A DNA stretch of 64,000 bases from Anthonomus grandis grandis (lineage: Eukaryota; Arthropoda; Insecta; Coleoptera; Curculionidae): NCBI RefSeq assembly GCF_022605725.1, contig NC_065548.1, positions 13,921,644-13,985,643 of the forward strand, written 5' to 3'. The position numbers and the translations under genes were made by a program. Of this stretch, positions 60,401 through 63,293 are shown in pieces (positions within the stretch are counted from its first letter, which is position 1; every line of letters starts with the position of its first letter). The notes under the pieces are model-generated. The model was given only the letters and a program-made list of their open reading frames with translations, did not search any database and was not told the origin of the DNA.

Positions 60401-63293
60401 TATTGAAATGTGACATTGTGTAAATTGATGTTGACTGAGATGATGCAAGGGAACGGAAGTTCCCCGGTGAGTATATTTTATTATTGCCAAAAGTTGACAG
60501 AACAGTAAATATTGTTTTTTTTATTATTTTTATGTGATGTTCGAGTTTATGTCTAACAATATGAGAATGATGACTGTTGAGTGAATTTGCATTGTAGAGA
60601 CCCATTGGCTAAGAACAACTATGACAGGTAATAAACCACATTTTAAAGCGTATTTTACAGTGTATTTTATGTATTTAATTTGTTAAGAAATTACACACAT
60701 GTAAATATACAGGGTGTCAATTTGAACACTTTCAAAGCAAATAAGTCTGAAACTAAAGAAGTTAGAAATGCGCAATTTGGTACAAAACAGGTAGGGGAAA
60801 CTACAACCACCATATTTTGGTTATAGGGTGGGCCCGATGCACCTCAACACCAACATTTTAAATAGTACCACCACTACTCCAAGGTCTTTTGCCTGCATAA
60901 GAATTTTTCCTATTTTATACAGGGTCAAAGAAAAGAATAAGTTAAATAAAATAAACTCTGCTTCATAAAGCTTCATTTTGGACTAAACAAAAATAATAAT
61001 ATTTTTTAAACTCTTTTCTTACAATCCGAAAGCCTTCCCTTGGAATAGATTCACTCTTTGTAATAAATCCGTTGCCAAAGATAATCAAGTATTCTACGCT
61101 GAACTGTTTTTTCTTGTTTGCTACTGATCAATATCCAATTTAAGTAAAGTGTCAGATTGTGTTTCACAGTCAAAAAATTCAGAAGTAACAATAATTTTTT
61201 AATTGCAATGCAGGTTTTAGGTTTAGCAGGTTAGGAAGTATGAAAGTAGGGTCGTACCAGAAAATAGATGTTTGGACCTACTTTTAAAAATATTTTACGT
61301 TGTATATCGCTTGTAACTTTTCACAGACTCACTCAAATACTTCACATAATGTTTTACAGTATAACTGAAAGAATTGAAATAATTTACATTTATGGTTCTC
61401 AAAATCATTGTACTTTAAGGACTGCTGCGTCATTTAACGAAAGAGATCCTGGAAAAAAATTAAACGTGTACTAATGTGAGACAACTAATTCTCAAACTCG
61501 AATAAACAGGATCGGTGGAAAACAAAAAAAGAAGTTAGCGTAGAGTAATTGATGAAGCAACACAGGTATTAGGACATTTTGCTATCAATCCTACCTCTAC
61601 ATCAAGCTTCAGCGATAACAGAAATTTGTCATGAATCTATACGTCAGGTACTTATATTAAGTCATTTCCATCTATACAAAATGCAAATTCTTGAAGAATT
61701 GCGTCAAGACGACCTTGACCGAGGAATAGAATTTTGCGAGGAAATAATAGAAAAATCACGTATTACTCGTGAGTTGCTAAAAAATATTTGTTTAAGCGAC
61801 GAATGCACGTTTTTTTTTATGGTTCTGTAAATAAACACAACTGTAAATTCTGGAGTGATGAAAATCCGCATATTTTTAGGGAAGGACGCACACAGTATCC
61901 AGAAAAAACAATGTGTGGGCGGGAATATTAATTGGGTGATACTATTAAGGGGCTCCTATTAATTAATGGTAACCTTAATAACGAAAATTACTTGGAAATG
62001 TTGGAATCCACGATTCAACCTAATTGTTGAAGAAATAGAAAATTGTTTATATTTTCAACAAGATGGAGCGCCACCCCACTTTGTTCTTCCTGTAAGGCCA
62101 TTTTTACATGATGAGTTTCGAGATAAGTAGATTGAAAGGAGAGGTCCAATGGAATGGCCGGCGAGATCACCAGATCTAACCCCTCGACTTTTTTCTCTGA
62201 GGTTACTTAAAACCTGTCGGGTTTAAAATGCAACCAGTTTCACTCGATGATCTTCGGCAACGGATTATTACAGAATGTGCATCCATTCCAAGAGAAGCGT
62301 TTAAAAATATGAGAAATAGGTTTAAAAATAGATTATACTTTCGTTTAACTCAAAATGGAATGCATTTTAAGCATCTAATTAAATAAAATTAATACTTTGC
62401 TTAATTAGACCCTGAATAGAATTTAGGAAAAATTCTTTTGCAGGTCAGAATATGCAGTACTACTCCAAAAGCTCTTTAATCACAAAAGGGGTGGTGCCAT
62501 TTAATTTTGAAGTTGGGGTGCATCGCTCCTATAACCAAAATTTGATGGTTGTAGTTCTCCCTACCTGTATATCATTTGTACGAAATTGCGCTTTCTATTT
62601 GCATTGAAAGTTTTCAAATTGATACCCTGTATGTAAAGTGAGCCAGTCAAGAAAGCTTCCTTCAAGTTACCACTAAGGCGGATATACGCCATATCATGGA
62701 AAACAAACTCGCATTCCAAACCACAAATGGTATTTTAAAATACCTTTGCAGGGACTTTAAGGGAATAATAAGTTGCGTATACAACGTTAGGATATATAGA
62801 AACTACCCCACCCTAAGCCGTCCTAACTAACACAAATTCTTAACTCTCGACCACGTTCGGCAGCCCCCAAACCCATCCTCAGGAATGCCGTTATTTCGGA
62901 CTAAAGAAATATATACGGGGTGTTTTTTTTTAAAGTTGAGTTATTTATTTTAACTACTTGTAGGACTTCTCGAAAGGTAAAGTTATGCCTAAAAATATCC
63001 ATCATCATGTCATCAGGTATTCTGAATGCATCTAAGATATTTATTCAGAAAATTTAAACATTCATGGGGTGTTCAATGGATATAAAACATTATAAATATT
63101 TTGAAATAAAAATTCTAGGAATATTCCAACGGAAAATTTTCAAACTGAAAATAGATTCTCTGAACAATCAGAAAAGCAGATTTTCAAAATAGCACCCAAT
63201 TATTATTTTTATTTTTTTTTATAATGCAAAATTAGAATTATTACTTACCACAACCTTTCTGAGCATTACGTGGATGGTTTCTTTTGCATTTAC
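2965..63293 (-). CDS. wge: Multi-exon nuclear/chromatin protein, winged eye (BAHCC1/TNRC18)-like; partial at both ends
   Basis: Coding extent of one minus-strand gene, joined from 14 exons (3818 nt, 1272 codons, open at both ends). Every internal boundary is AG/GT and each phase match yields an open frame; such a chain is very unlikely by chance. Features in order: Cys/Lys-rich microexon, basic then acidic region, Ser-rich [13 protein letters not shown] block, [13 protein letters not shown] segment, Glu/Arg/Gln coiled coil with polyQ, His- and Ala-rich stretch, Pro/Ser-rich regions, PLDLG motif, KKRRLD nuclear signal. This architecture suggests a nuclear scaffold or corepressor. I assign it to the winged eye / BAHCC1 / TNRC18 family from the recalled look of the Ser-rich block and the coiled coil. 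Known family members end in a BAH domain, which would lie below position 1. Another low-complexity nuclear regulator remains possible. Gene reality about 0.9; family identity about 0.5. Confidence 0.55.
3824..3864. repeat. Perfect 17-bp hairpin
   Basis: aactataataaataaac at 3824-3840 and its exact reverse complement at 3848-3864 with a 7-nt loop. It coincides with the 3' boundary of the neighbouring minus-strand LINE remnant and may be an end-insertion product. Confidence 0.7.
3850..5400 (-). mobile_element. Non-LTR retrotransposon remnant, 3' half
   Basis: Minus-strand translation in shifting frames shows reverse-transcriptase traces ([17 protein letters not shown] at 5310-5350) and a C-terminal region with [23 protein letters not shown] residues (around 3960-4130), as in insect endonuclease-RT LINEs. 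Many stops and frameshifts make it a fossil. The same C-terminal pattern recurs at 32.6-33 kb on the other strand, so two copies of one family class. It lies in intron 13. Confidence 0.6.
5400..6843. other. Intron 13 remainder, nothing recognised
   Basis: AT-rich sequence with poly-T and poly-A runs. No coding potential or repeat structure I can support. Confidence 0.6.
6844..7113 (-). CDS. Exon 13: KKRR nuclear signal and Pro-rich region
   Basis: 270 nt, 1-nt lead and 2-nt tail. Acceptor TTTTCAG|T, donor AG|GTAAGA. Encodes [36 protein letters not shown], then a Met/Pro/Ser-rich segment ending NNAAYR. PKRK and KKRRLD form a classical nuclear localisation cluster about 25 residues downstream of the PLDLG motif. 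The junction to exon 14 completes an Arg codon. Confidence 0.87.
7175..7396 (-). CDS. Exon 12: contains PLDLG (CtBP-type) motif
   Basis: 222 nt, 1-nt lead and 2-nt tail. Acceptor TTTATAG|T, donor AG|GTATGT. Encodes [37 protein letters not shown] and [19 protein letters not shown] fits the PxDL[S/x] core bound by CtBP corepressors; this is a motif match, not proof of binding. It is separated from exon 13 by a 61-bp intron. Confidence 0.86.
7784..7813. repeat. Perfect 11-bp hairpin
   Basis: aacgtttaggc (7784-7794) and its exact reverse complement (7803-7813), 8-nt loop, in intron 12. The arms are too short for a typical pre-miRNA; it could be a small transposon footprint. Confidence 0.6.
8270..8790 (+). 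pseudogene. Tc1-like transposase remnant
   Basis: Plus-strand fragments read [13 protein letters not shown], then [19 protein letters not shown], then [20 protein letters not shown]. The last is the Tc1 E-box with a 34-residue spacing from the second acidic position, which is Asn here (QNNVPKH), so the catalytic Asp is lost. Frameshifts and stops show it is dead. It sits in intron 12 antisense to the host gene. Confidence 0.75.
8920..9480 (+). pseudogene. Second, more decayed Tc1-like remnant
   Basis: Plus strand shows [10 protein letters not shown], a DRFLY-like stretch near 9110, NDPKH-like near 9195 and [13 protein letters not shown] near 9280, in order for a Tc1 transposase but broken by many stops. 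It directly follows the 8.3-kb copy but differs in sequence, so it is a separate subfamily insertion. Confidence 0.6.
9480..10416. other. Intron 11 side sequence, nothing recognised
   Basis: AT-rich intron; short open frames lack coding character. Confidence 0.6.
10417..10750 (-). CDS. Exon 11: Ser/Pro-rich region
   Basis: 334 nt, 2-nt lead and tail. Acceptor TTATTCCAG|CC, donor AA|GTGAGT. Encodes [39 protein letters not shown] and repeated Pro-rich motifs such as [17 protein letters not shown]. Intrinsically disordered in appearance. The plus-strand Arg-rich ORF covering this exon is an antisense shadow created by GC-rich codons. Confidence 0.85.
10929..11925. mobile_element. 997-bp TIR element with 9-bp target-site duplication
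   Basis: Flanked by identical cagaaatag at 10920-10928 and 11926-11934. About 60-bp terminal inverted repeats share GGAATT-GTCCTACTC and TTTGTCCTAC blocks. An inner inverted pair (about 11268-11365 and 11460-11566, roughly 85-90% identical) forms a foldback. A 9-bp duplication with long TIRs suits a Mutator-like (MULE) or related non-autonomous element; an 8-bp reading would allow hAT. No transposase. It contains a short (CA)n near 11694. Confidence 0.75.
11935..13813. other. Intron 10 remainder, nothing recognised
   Basis: AT-rich. A caccctgcat motif near 12957 resembles ends of small mariner-type MITEs, but no partner end was identified. Confidence 0.5.
13814..14410 (-). CDS. Exon 10: Ser/His/Gly/Ala-rich region
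   Basis: 597 nt, 2-nt lead, 198 codons, 1-nt tail. Acceptor T-run TAG|CA, donor G|GTAAGT. Encodes [71 protein letters not shown], a His/Gly/Pro-rich stretch (about residues 120-170) and nine consecutive Ala. The GC-rich coding block contrasts sharply with the surrounding AT-rich intron. Several SP/TP dipeptides suggest proline-directed phosphorylation. Confidence 0.87.
14550..15960 (+). mobile_element. Jockey-type LINE remnant (RT and C-terminus)
   Basis: 14566-14787 encodes [13 protein letters not shown], the RT catalytic box with the second Asp of YADD changed to Val, then [20 protein letters not shown]. 15150-15440 and 15756-15956 hold C-terminal pieces, the latter with [17 protein letters not shown], the Cys/His motif that follows RT in Jockey-like elements. 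Frameshifts separate the pieces. Inserted in intron 9, antisense to the host gene. Confidence 0.75.
15500..15605. repeat. AT-only tandem repeat
   Basis: Two to three imperfect units containing attattaattattaactat, inside the LINE remnant. Confidence 0.7.
16230..16625. repeat. Two-unit tandem repeat of about 180 bp
   Basis: Units near 16255-16440 and 16441-16620 share tttctcgacatcctgtat-like starts, a central atgagca segment, and taggaaaaa...tttaccaaatatt ends. Looks like two diverged copies of a small MITE-like sequence. Confidence 0.5.
16783..16922 (-). CDS. Exon 9: Pro/Ser-rich linker
   Basis: 140 nt, 1-nt lead and tail. Acceptor GTATTTTAG|G, donor A|GTAAGT. Encodes [20 protein letters not shown], then [15 protein letters not shown] and a short tail ending IPK. 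No recognised domain. Introns on either side are 196 bp (upstream) and 2.4 kb (downstream, holding a LINE remnant). Confidence 0.82.
17031..17060. repeat. Intronic twin element, copy A
   Basis: cagcgatcttggtggaaaaa followed by atgtcatcat, in the 196-bp intron between exons 8 and 9. One mismatch over 30 nt from copy B at 18543-18572; weaker similarity extends about 30 nt further to the left. Confidence 0.75.
17119..17233 (-). CDS. Exon 8: charged linker
   Basis: 115 nt, 2-nt lead and tail. Acceptor ATTACAG|AT, donor AG|GTACGT. Encodes [19 protein letters not shown], then [17 protein letters not shown], a charged, probably helical continuation beyond the polyQ. It was too short to be evident as a long open frame and was found from splice phase: it is the only way to join exon 7 (1-nt tail) to exon 9 (1-nt lead) without a frameshift. 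Confidence 0.82.
17234..18209. other. Intron 7, nothing recognised
   Basis: AT-rich, with recurring poly-A/poly-T and loosely repeated ttcttgagaaa words. No coding evidence. Confidence 0.6.
18210..18436 (-). CDS. Exon 7: Glu/Arg/Gln coiled coil and polyQ
   Basis: 227 nt, 1-nt lead and tail. Acceptor TTTTACAG|A, donor A|GTAAGT. About 50 residues of charged helix ([16 protein letters not shown] and similar repeats), then [19 protein letters not shown] and twelve Gln encoded by mixed CAA/CAG, which limits repeat expansion. Together with exon 6 this predicts a 70-80-residue coiled coil or single alpha helix. The polyQ length is likely polymorphic. The Leu-rich plus-strand ORF here is an antisense shadow. 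Confidence 0.87.
18543..18572. repeat. Intronic twin element, copy B
   Basis: Same 30-nt element in the 180-bp intron between exons 6 and 7, same orientation, and at a similar distance from the 5' splice site (about 45 nt here, 59 nt for copy A). Confidence 0.75.
18617..18794 (-). CDS. Exon 6: start of coiled coil
   Basis: 178 nt, 2-nt lead and 2-nt tail. Acceptor TAATAG|TT, donor AG|GTGATT. Encodes [20 protein letters not shown], then a helix-prone run [18 protein letters not shown] that continues into exon 7. An alternative acceptor (GCCAG) two residues downstream would break phase with exon 5 and is rejected. The aromatic/Pro segment before the helix recalls the region before the Gln-rich coil of TNRC18/BAHCC1, from memory only. 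Confidence 0.84.
18880..20830 (-). mobile_element. LINE remnant in intron 5
   Basis: Minus strand at 18890-19070 reads [19 protein letters not shown], the conserved N-terminal RT motif, followed by LNWQWLP. Upstream frames to about 20830 have broken ORF1/endonuclease-like composition (Lys-rich, Cys pairs near 20650). Heavily decayed, and sense to the host gene. Confidence 0.45.
20878..21061 (-). CDS. Exon 5: [13 protein letters not shown] segment
   Basis: 184 nt, phase-0 start, 1-nt tail. The acceptor is ambiguous between AAAG|GAGGAG and AAAGGAG|GAG, which would add or remove a single Glu; both keep frame. Donor G|GTACGT. Encodes [20 protein letters not shown], then Pro-rich sequence ending APHGLPS. 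The His-rich N-terminal 20 residues look like a conserved island rather than low-complexity filler. Confidence 0.85.
21157..21355 (-). CDS. Exon 4: Ser block end, Gly/Ala/Pro-rich, VWRDP motif
   Basis: 199 nt, 1-nt lead, phase-0 end. Acceptor TTTTCTAG|G, donor CTACAG|GTAAAG. Encodes the end of the Ser block ([12 protein letters not shown]), a low-complexity Gly/Ala/Pro stretch, then [12 protein letters not shown]. The exon is strikingly GC-rich inside an AT-rich locus, which also makes a long Arg-rich plus-strand ORF that is only a shadow. A 95-bp intron separates it from exon 5. Confidence 0.85.
21356..23781. other. Intron 3, nothing recognised
   Basis: AT-rich. Contains repeated caacg/acgttg words around 21550-21730 and two YY1/Pho-like sites (ggcggccat near 23131, agatggcgc near 23218). 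No coding evidence. Confidence 0.5.
23782..23935 (-). CDS. Exon 3: Ser-rich [13 protein letters not shown] block
   Basis: 154 nt, 2-nt lead and 2-nt tail. Acceptor CCTCAG|GT, donor AG|GTTAGT. Encodes [15 protein letters not shown], then [12 protein letters not shown], then [20 protein letters not shown], and continues across the junction into [11 protein letters not shown] of exon 4. This Ser/Asp/Arg block looks strongly conserved and phosphorylatable; it is one of the two segments on which the winged eye-like call rests. It carries the first in-frame ATG after the microexon, so a shorter isoform could start here. Confidence 0.85.
24001..24060 (+). pseudogene. Tiny Tc1 transposase fragment
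   Basis: Plus strand reads [18 protein letters not shown], the Tc1 E-box, without any recognisable rest. Lies just upstream (genomic right) of exon 3 in intron 2. Confidence 0.6.
24650..25010. repeat. Degenerate cluster of aactgcctg / caggcagtt words
   Basis: Repeated variants of ccaggcagtt and aactgcctg occur roughly every 50-60 bp (for example ttcaactgcctg at 24991-25002). Related clusters occur at 26080-26340, 34-36.6 kb, 39-40.7 kb and 41.9-42.3 kb. Confidence 0.45.
25017..25860 (-). mobile_element. LINE 3' end (C-terminal ORF2 fragment)
   Basis: 25391-25729 on the minus strand encodes [18 protein letters not shown] and [13 protein letters not shown], the conserved C-terminal segment of Jockey/CR1-like ORF2. 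The 3' end at about 25017-25040 has AATAAA followed by an (AACTTG)n tail, a microsatellite end typical of such elements. Sense to the host gene, intron 2. Confidence 0.7.
25860..26822. repeat. Intron 2 remainder with aactgcctg-type cluster
   Basis: 26080-26340 carries spaced variants of ttaactgcctgaaag (about every 30-60 bp). The plus-strand frame 26459-26716 has no recognisable similarity. Confidence 0.4.
26823..27473 (-). CDS. Exon 2: basic then acidic N-terminal region
   Basis: 651 nt: 2-nt lead, 216 codons, 1-nt tail. Acceptor is a polypyrimidine run with CCAG; donor is G|GTAAGT. The start is basic (KTQKRK near residue 6; [15 protein letters not shown] near residue 38), a likely bipartite nuclear signal. 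It then becomes acidic, with a six-Asp run ([13 protein letters not shown]) and many Glu/Asp/Ser residues. There is no in-frame ATG, so translation must start in an upstream exon. Composition is coding-like and GC-richer than the flanking introns. Function of the region is not recognised. Confidence 0.82.
27474..29800. repeat. Start of the large intron: degenerate tcgaaaaag-rich DNA
   Basis: Between 27900 and 28960 variants of ttctcgaaaaagt recur irregularly, suggesting a decayed tandem array. No coding evidence. Confidence 0.4.
29823..29860. repeat. Perfect 16-bp hairpin
   Basis: aaattacgattcttca (29823-29838) and its exact reverse complement (29845-29860), 6-nt loop atatta. A perfect 16-bp stem in otherwise decayed intron. 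Confidence 0.75.
29930..29985 (-). mobile_element. LTR/primer-binding-site remnant
   Basis: cacagttgggtgccaa followed by tactctattctact; the reverse complement resembles an LTR end followed by a TGGCGCCCAAC-type primer-binding site. A related copy is at 33180-33222. Confidence 0.35.
30000..30970 (+). mobile_element. LINE 3' end with (TTTGA)n tail
   Basis: 30053-30478 encodes [27 protein letters not shown] and [13 protein letters not shown], typical of the C-terminus of insect non-LTR ORF2. One frameshift near 30450 leads into [14 protein letters not shown] and a stop near 30570. The 3' UTR ends with AATAAAG and a short TTTGA repeat (30950-30970), the expected tail. Fairly young, and antisense to the host gene. 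Confidence 0.75.
31200..33000 (+). mobile_element. Endonuclease-RT LINE remnant
   Basis: Plus strand in shifted frames: KAFDRVKHEKLV-like near 32060, RRGVRQGC near 32210, [16 protein letters not shown] (32310-32360, RT box with FSDD in place of FADD), then at 32695-33000 the C-terminal [13 protein letters not shown] and [12 protein letters not shown]. Numerous stops between blocks. Same class as the 3850-5400 minus-strand copy. Confidence 0.72.
33180..33222 (-). mobile_element. LTR/primer-binding-site remnant, second copy
   Basis: cacagttgggcgccaa followed by ttttactctattctgct; the reverse complement holds TTGGCGCCCAACTGTGGG at an LTR-end-like boundary. Matches 29930-29985. Confidence 0.4.
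33400..33690. promoter_or_regulatory. Second GC-rich island in the large intron
   Basis: GC-rich stretch including a C-run at 33542-33550 within very AT-rich DNA, 6 kb upstream of exon 2. It may be a second promoter or enhancer. On the minus strand an ATG at 33410-33408 with A at -3 opens a six-codon frame whose end (G|GT at 33392/33391) would match the phase of exon 2, but the donor GTTTTT is weak. Confidence 0.3.
33950..36600. repeat. Hairpin-forming interspersed repeat cluster, left
   Basis: Repeated units with gcattttagtcagg, agccaaacctataaaag and ccaggca...tgcctgg palindromes (34080-34440 and 36310-36560 plus orientation; 34660-35560 inverted orientation). The inverted part matches 38850-39990 block by block. 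Origin unknown; possibly a nested, decayed MITE or satellite family. Confidence 0.55.
35610..37190. mobile_element. Element bounded by about 100-bp inverted repeats
   Basis: 35610-35715 and 37085-37190 are inverted copies; a roughly 60-nt core (35645-35707 against 37096-37153) is nearly identical, including ttgtcaatgccattgataac. The interior contains a LINE fragment and hairpin repeats, so the unit is nested or composite. No transposase identified. Confidence 0.6.
35760..36330 (-). pseudogene. LINE reverse-transcriptase fragment
   Basis: Minus strand reads [18 protein letters not shown] near 36290 and [11 protein letters not shown] near 36140 (stop in place of Gln), followed by [10 protein letters not shown]. 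These are consecutive RT motifs of Jockey/CR1-like elements. Confidence 0.65.
37500..38260 (+). pseudogene. LINE RT fragment, heavily decayed
   Basis: Plus strand at 37598-37680 reads FSEAFDGQS then KAGFVKALE, as in the FSKAFD RT block, with stops. Downstream homology is faint. Confidence 0.4.
38430..38870 (-). pseudogene. mariner-like transposase C-terminal remnant
   Basis: Minus strand reads [13 protein letters not shown] near 38660 and [17 protein letters not shown] near 38500, the final catalytic-Asp region and C-terminus of a mariner-like transposase. Same family type as the element at 60710-62629. Frameshifted. Confidence 0.6.
38850..41030 (+). repeat. Hairpin-forming interspersed repeat cluster, right
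   Basis: Direct-orientation units: tgccacagaagatcaat near 38920, hairpin ttccaggcatt...attgcctggaa at 39459-39490, gcattttagtcaggg near 39320 and 40600, and two copies of a longer block (39600-39780 and 40730-41040) containing acacatcaat and aatctccctga. Inverted relatives lie at 34660-35560. Confidence 0.55.
41030..41800 (+). pseudogene. LINE ORF2 C-terminal fragment
   Basis: Plus strand reads [53 protein letters not shown] and later HNSSILEA, the post-RT region of Jockey-like elements, interrupted by stops. Confidence 0.65.
41930..43072. other. Intron DNA with a purine-rich frame and aactgcctg words
   Basis: 42012-42227 is an open frame rich in Glu/Arg/Lys created by purine-rich sequence, with ttcaactgcctgaaag at 42114-42129. 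I regard it as repeat-derived, not a gene. 42260-43072 holds nothing recognised. Confidence 0.45.
43074..44330 (+). mobile_element. Tc1-like (DD34E) transposon, nearly full length
   Basis: Begins after TA at 43072-43073 with cagtattggccataaaagtt, a Tc1-type terminus; the right end near 44325 is decayed. Transposase reads from a helix-turn-helix region ([20 protein letters not shown]) through [29 protein letters not shown] and [11 protein letters not shown]. The spacing of second Asp to Glu is 34. Defects: a frameshift near 43270, a TAG replacing Gln at 43912-43914, and a frameshift near 44100 before the true C-terminus at 44210. Inactive but the best preserved element here. Confidence 0.85.
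44968..45141 (-). mobile_element. Possible LTR with TGGCGCCCAAC primer-binding site
   Basis: On the minus strand TGGCGCCCAACATGG at about 44982-44968 looks like a tRNA primer-binding site of a Ty3/gypsy element, with an LTR-like stretch on its 5' side (45141-44985) starting TGTTTGTTACCAC. No coding region follows, so it would be a remnant. Confidence 0.3.
45150..47850. other. Intron DNA, nothing firmly recognised
   Basis: Contains an inverted gcgccatct/agatggcgc pair (about 45640-45686) and a moderately GC-rich patch (46730-47050) with a small palindrome ctcgttttcgaaacgag. No supported gene. Confidence 0.5.
47850..48810 (-). pseudogene. LINE reverse-transcriptase remnant
   Basis: Minus strand: 48804-48496 encodes [37 protein letters not shown]; further on [17 protein letters not shown] then [12 protein letters not shown] (48290-48380), in the order of an N-terminal RT domain. 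Stops and frameshifts throughout. Sense to the host gene. Confidence 0.72.
49345..49749 (-). pseudogene. Ty3/gypsy-type reverse-transcriptase fragment
   Basis: 134-codon minus-strand frame with YLDDIIIFS (RT catalytic box), [23 protein letters not shown] and [15 protein letters not shown], the canonical end of RT before RNase H in Ty3/gypsy Pol. The frame is open, but no protease, RNase H or integrase adjoins, so it is an isolated fragment. Confidence 0.85.
50430..50800 (-). pseudogene. Faint LINE RT fragment
   Basis: Minus strand reads [12 protein letters not shown] near 50610-50650, a degraded GVPQGSVLSPLLF block. Only this motif is recognisable. Confidence 0.35.
51906..52360 (-). promoter_or_regulatory. 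Candidate internal promoter with noncoding first exon
   Basis: GC-rich, CpG-dense island (about 52100-52360) in a 35.8-kb AT-rich intron. On the minus strand an arthropod-type initiator TCAGT lies at 52117-52113, and the following 210 nt contain no ATG before TTTTG|GTAAGT at 51906/51905. A YY1/Pho-like AAGATGGCG sits at 52198-52206 just upstream. An ATG-free leader ending in a consensus donor is what a 5' UTR exon of a downstream minus-strand gene looks like. The open frames on both strands of the island are probably GC artefacts. Confidence 0.5.
52400..55330. repeat. Three diverged direct copies of a 400-550-bp repeat
   Basis: Copy 1 about 52404-52990, copy 2 about 53036-53583, copy 3 about 54940-55330. 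Shared landmarks: gacgtgggttttaatttttt, ataacgtggat, and ttggcgcccaacagatttca with small changes. Copies 1 and 2 are closest. Copies 1 and 3 share a head (aattaattgcactgctaata) missing from copy 2. 53640-54900 between them is AT-rich with recurring aaggatt/atttc words and nothing else recognised. Confidence 0.75.
55350..56270 (+). mobile_element. Unclassified TIR element with intact 150-codon ORF
   Basis: Ends share imperfect inverted repeats: outer block with cctcagtgaatc (55382-55393, and its complement near 56227-56238) and inner block of about 80 bp (about 55560-55640 against 56103-56190, including gtattaataattatta). The left arm has about 120 extra bp. The frame at 55660-56112 is open for 150 codons, with a Cys-rich centre ([17 protein letters not shown]) and no family I recognise. 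It could be a captured gene piece or an unusual transposon protein. Confidence 0.5.
56750..58055 (+). mobile_element. Jockey-like LINE remnant
   Basis: Plus strand: [19 protein letters not shown] near 56870, then VLYIKRMIG and [13 protein letters not shown] residues near 57000 and NGRSTT near 57105 (RT N-terminal motifs); 57416-57620 encodes [17 protein letters not shown], the post-RT region. The 3' end is an (AAATAAAT)n-like tail at about 58025-58055. Many stops. Confidence 0.7.
58191..58230 (-). ncRNA. Hammerhead-ribozyme-like core
   Basis: On the minus strand: CTGATGA (58227-58221), one extra T, stem II GGACAC with loop CACT and GTGTCC (58219-58204), GAAAC (58203-58199), AT, then GTC (58196-58194). 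These are the conserved core parts in hammerhead order, with a perfect 6-bp stem II and very short stem III as in retroelement-borne hammerheads (Penelope-like elements, retrozymes). The extra T between A9 and stem II departs from the strict consensus, and stem I pairing is weak, so activity is uncertain. Confidence 0.5.
58300..59190. other. Intron DNA with a 14-bp hairpin
   Basis: agaaatttgaaggg (58535-58548) pairs exactly with 58562-58575. The segment 58390-58500 resembles 56300-56370 (shared gattgtcgt-tctaaa and gcaaatcga words). Otherwise nothing recognised. Confidence 0.45.
59190..59520. promoter_or_regulatory. GAGA-rich element with TATA box and Pho-like site
   Basis: A CT-rich tract (59210-59248) reads GAGAG repeatedly on the minus strand, followed by TATAAAA near 59256 on the plus strand, GC-rich sequence, and CGCCATTTT (Pho/YY1-like) near 59492. 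Drosophila Polycomb/Trithorax response elements combine GAGA and Pho sites. No plus-strand gene follows, so the TATA match may be coincidental. Confidence 0.3.
59530..60700. other. Unassigned, partly GC-richer intron segment
   Basis: 59930-60620 is less AT-rich and has a 112-codon minus-strand frame (60015-60353) without recognisable similarity. It might be a solo LTR or other repeat; I could not define ends. Confidence 0.3.
60710..62629 (+). mobile_element. mariner-like transposon with about 130-bp TIRs
   Basis: TA target sites at 60708-60709 and 62630-62631. Ends share cagggtgtcaatttgaa (left) and its near-complement cagggtatcaatttgaa (right), with similarity continuing about 130 bp including ggtaggg-aactacaacca. 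Transposase pieces on the plus strand: [61 protein letters not shown]. Several frameshifts and stops. The second catalytic Asp is about 41 residues from the DFF Asp, judged across a frameshift. Confidence 0.8.
62632..63248. other. Intron DNA next to the microexon
   Basis: Nothing recognised except a tacggggtgttttt motif near 62906 that looks like one end of a small MITE. Confidence 0.45.
63249..63293 (-). CDS. Candidate coding microexon 1 (45 nt)
   Basis: Acceptor is a T-run followed by CAG; donor is TGTG|GTAAGT, an excellent consensus. With a 2-nt lead and 1-nt tail it reads [15 protein letters not shown] and joins exon 2 in frame through a Gly codon. It is short, basic and contains Cys. 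Its distance from exon 2 (35.8 kb) and its position upstream of the candidate internal promoter near 52.1 kb suggest it belongs to a long isoform. A chance match to acceptor, donor and phase over 45 nt is possible, so confidence is moderate. Confidence 0.5.
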
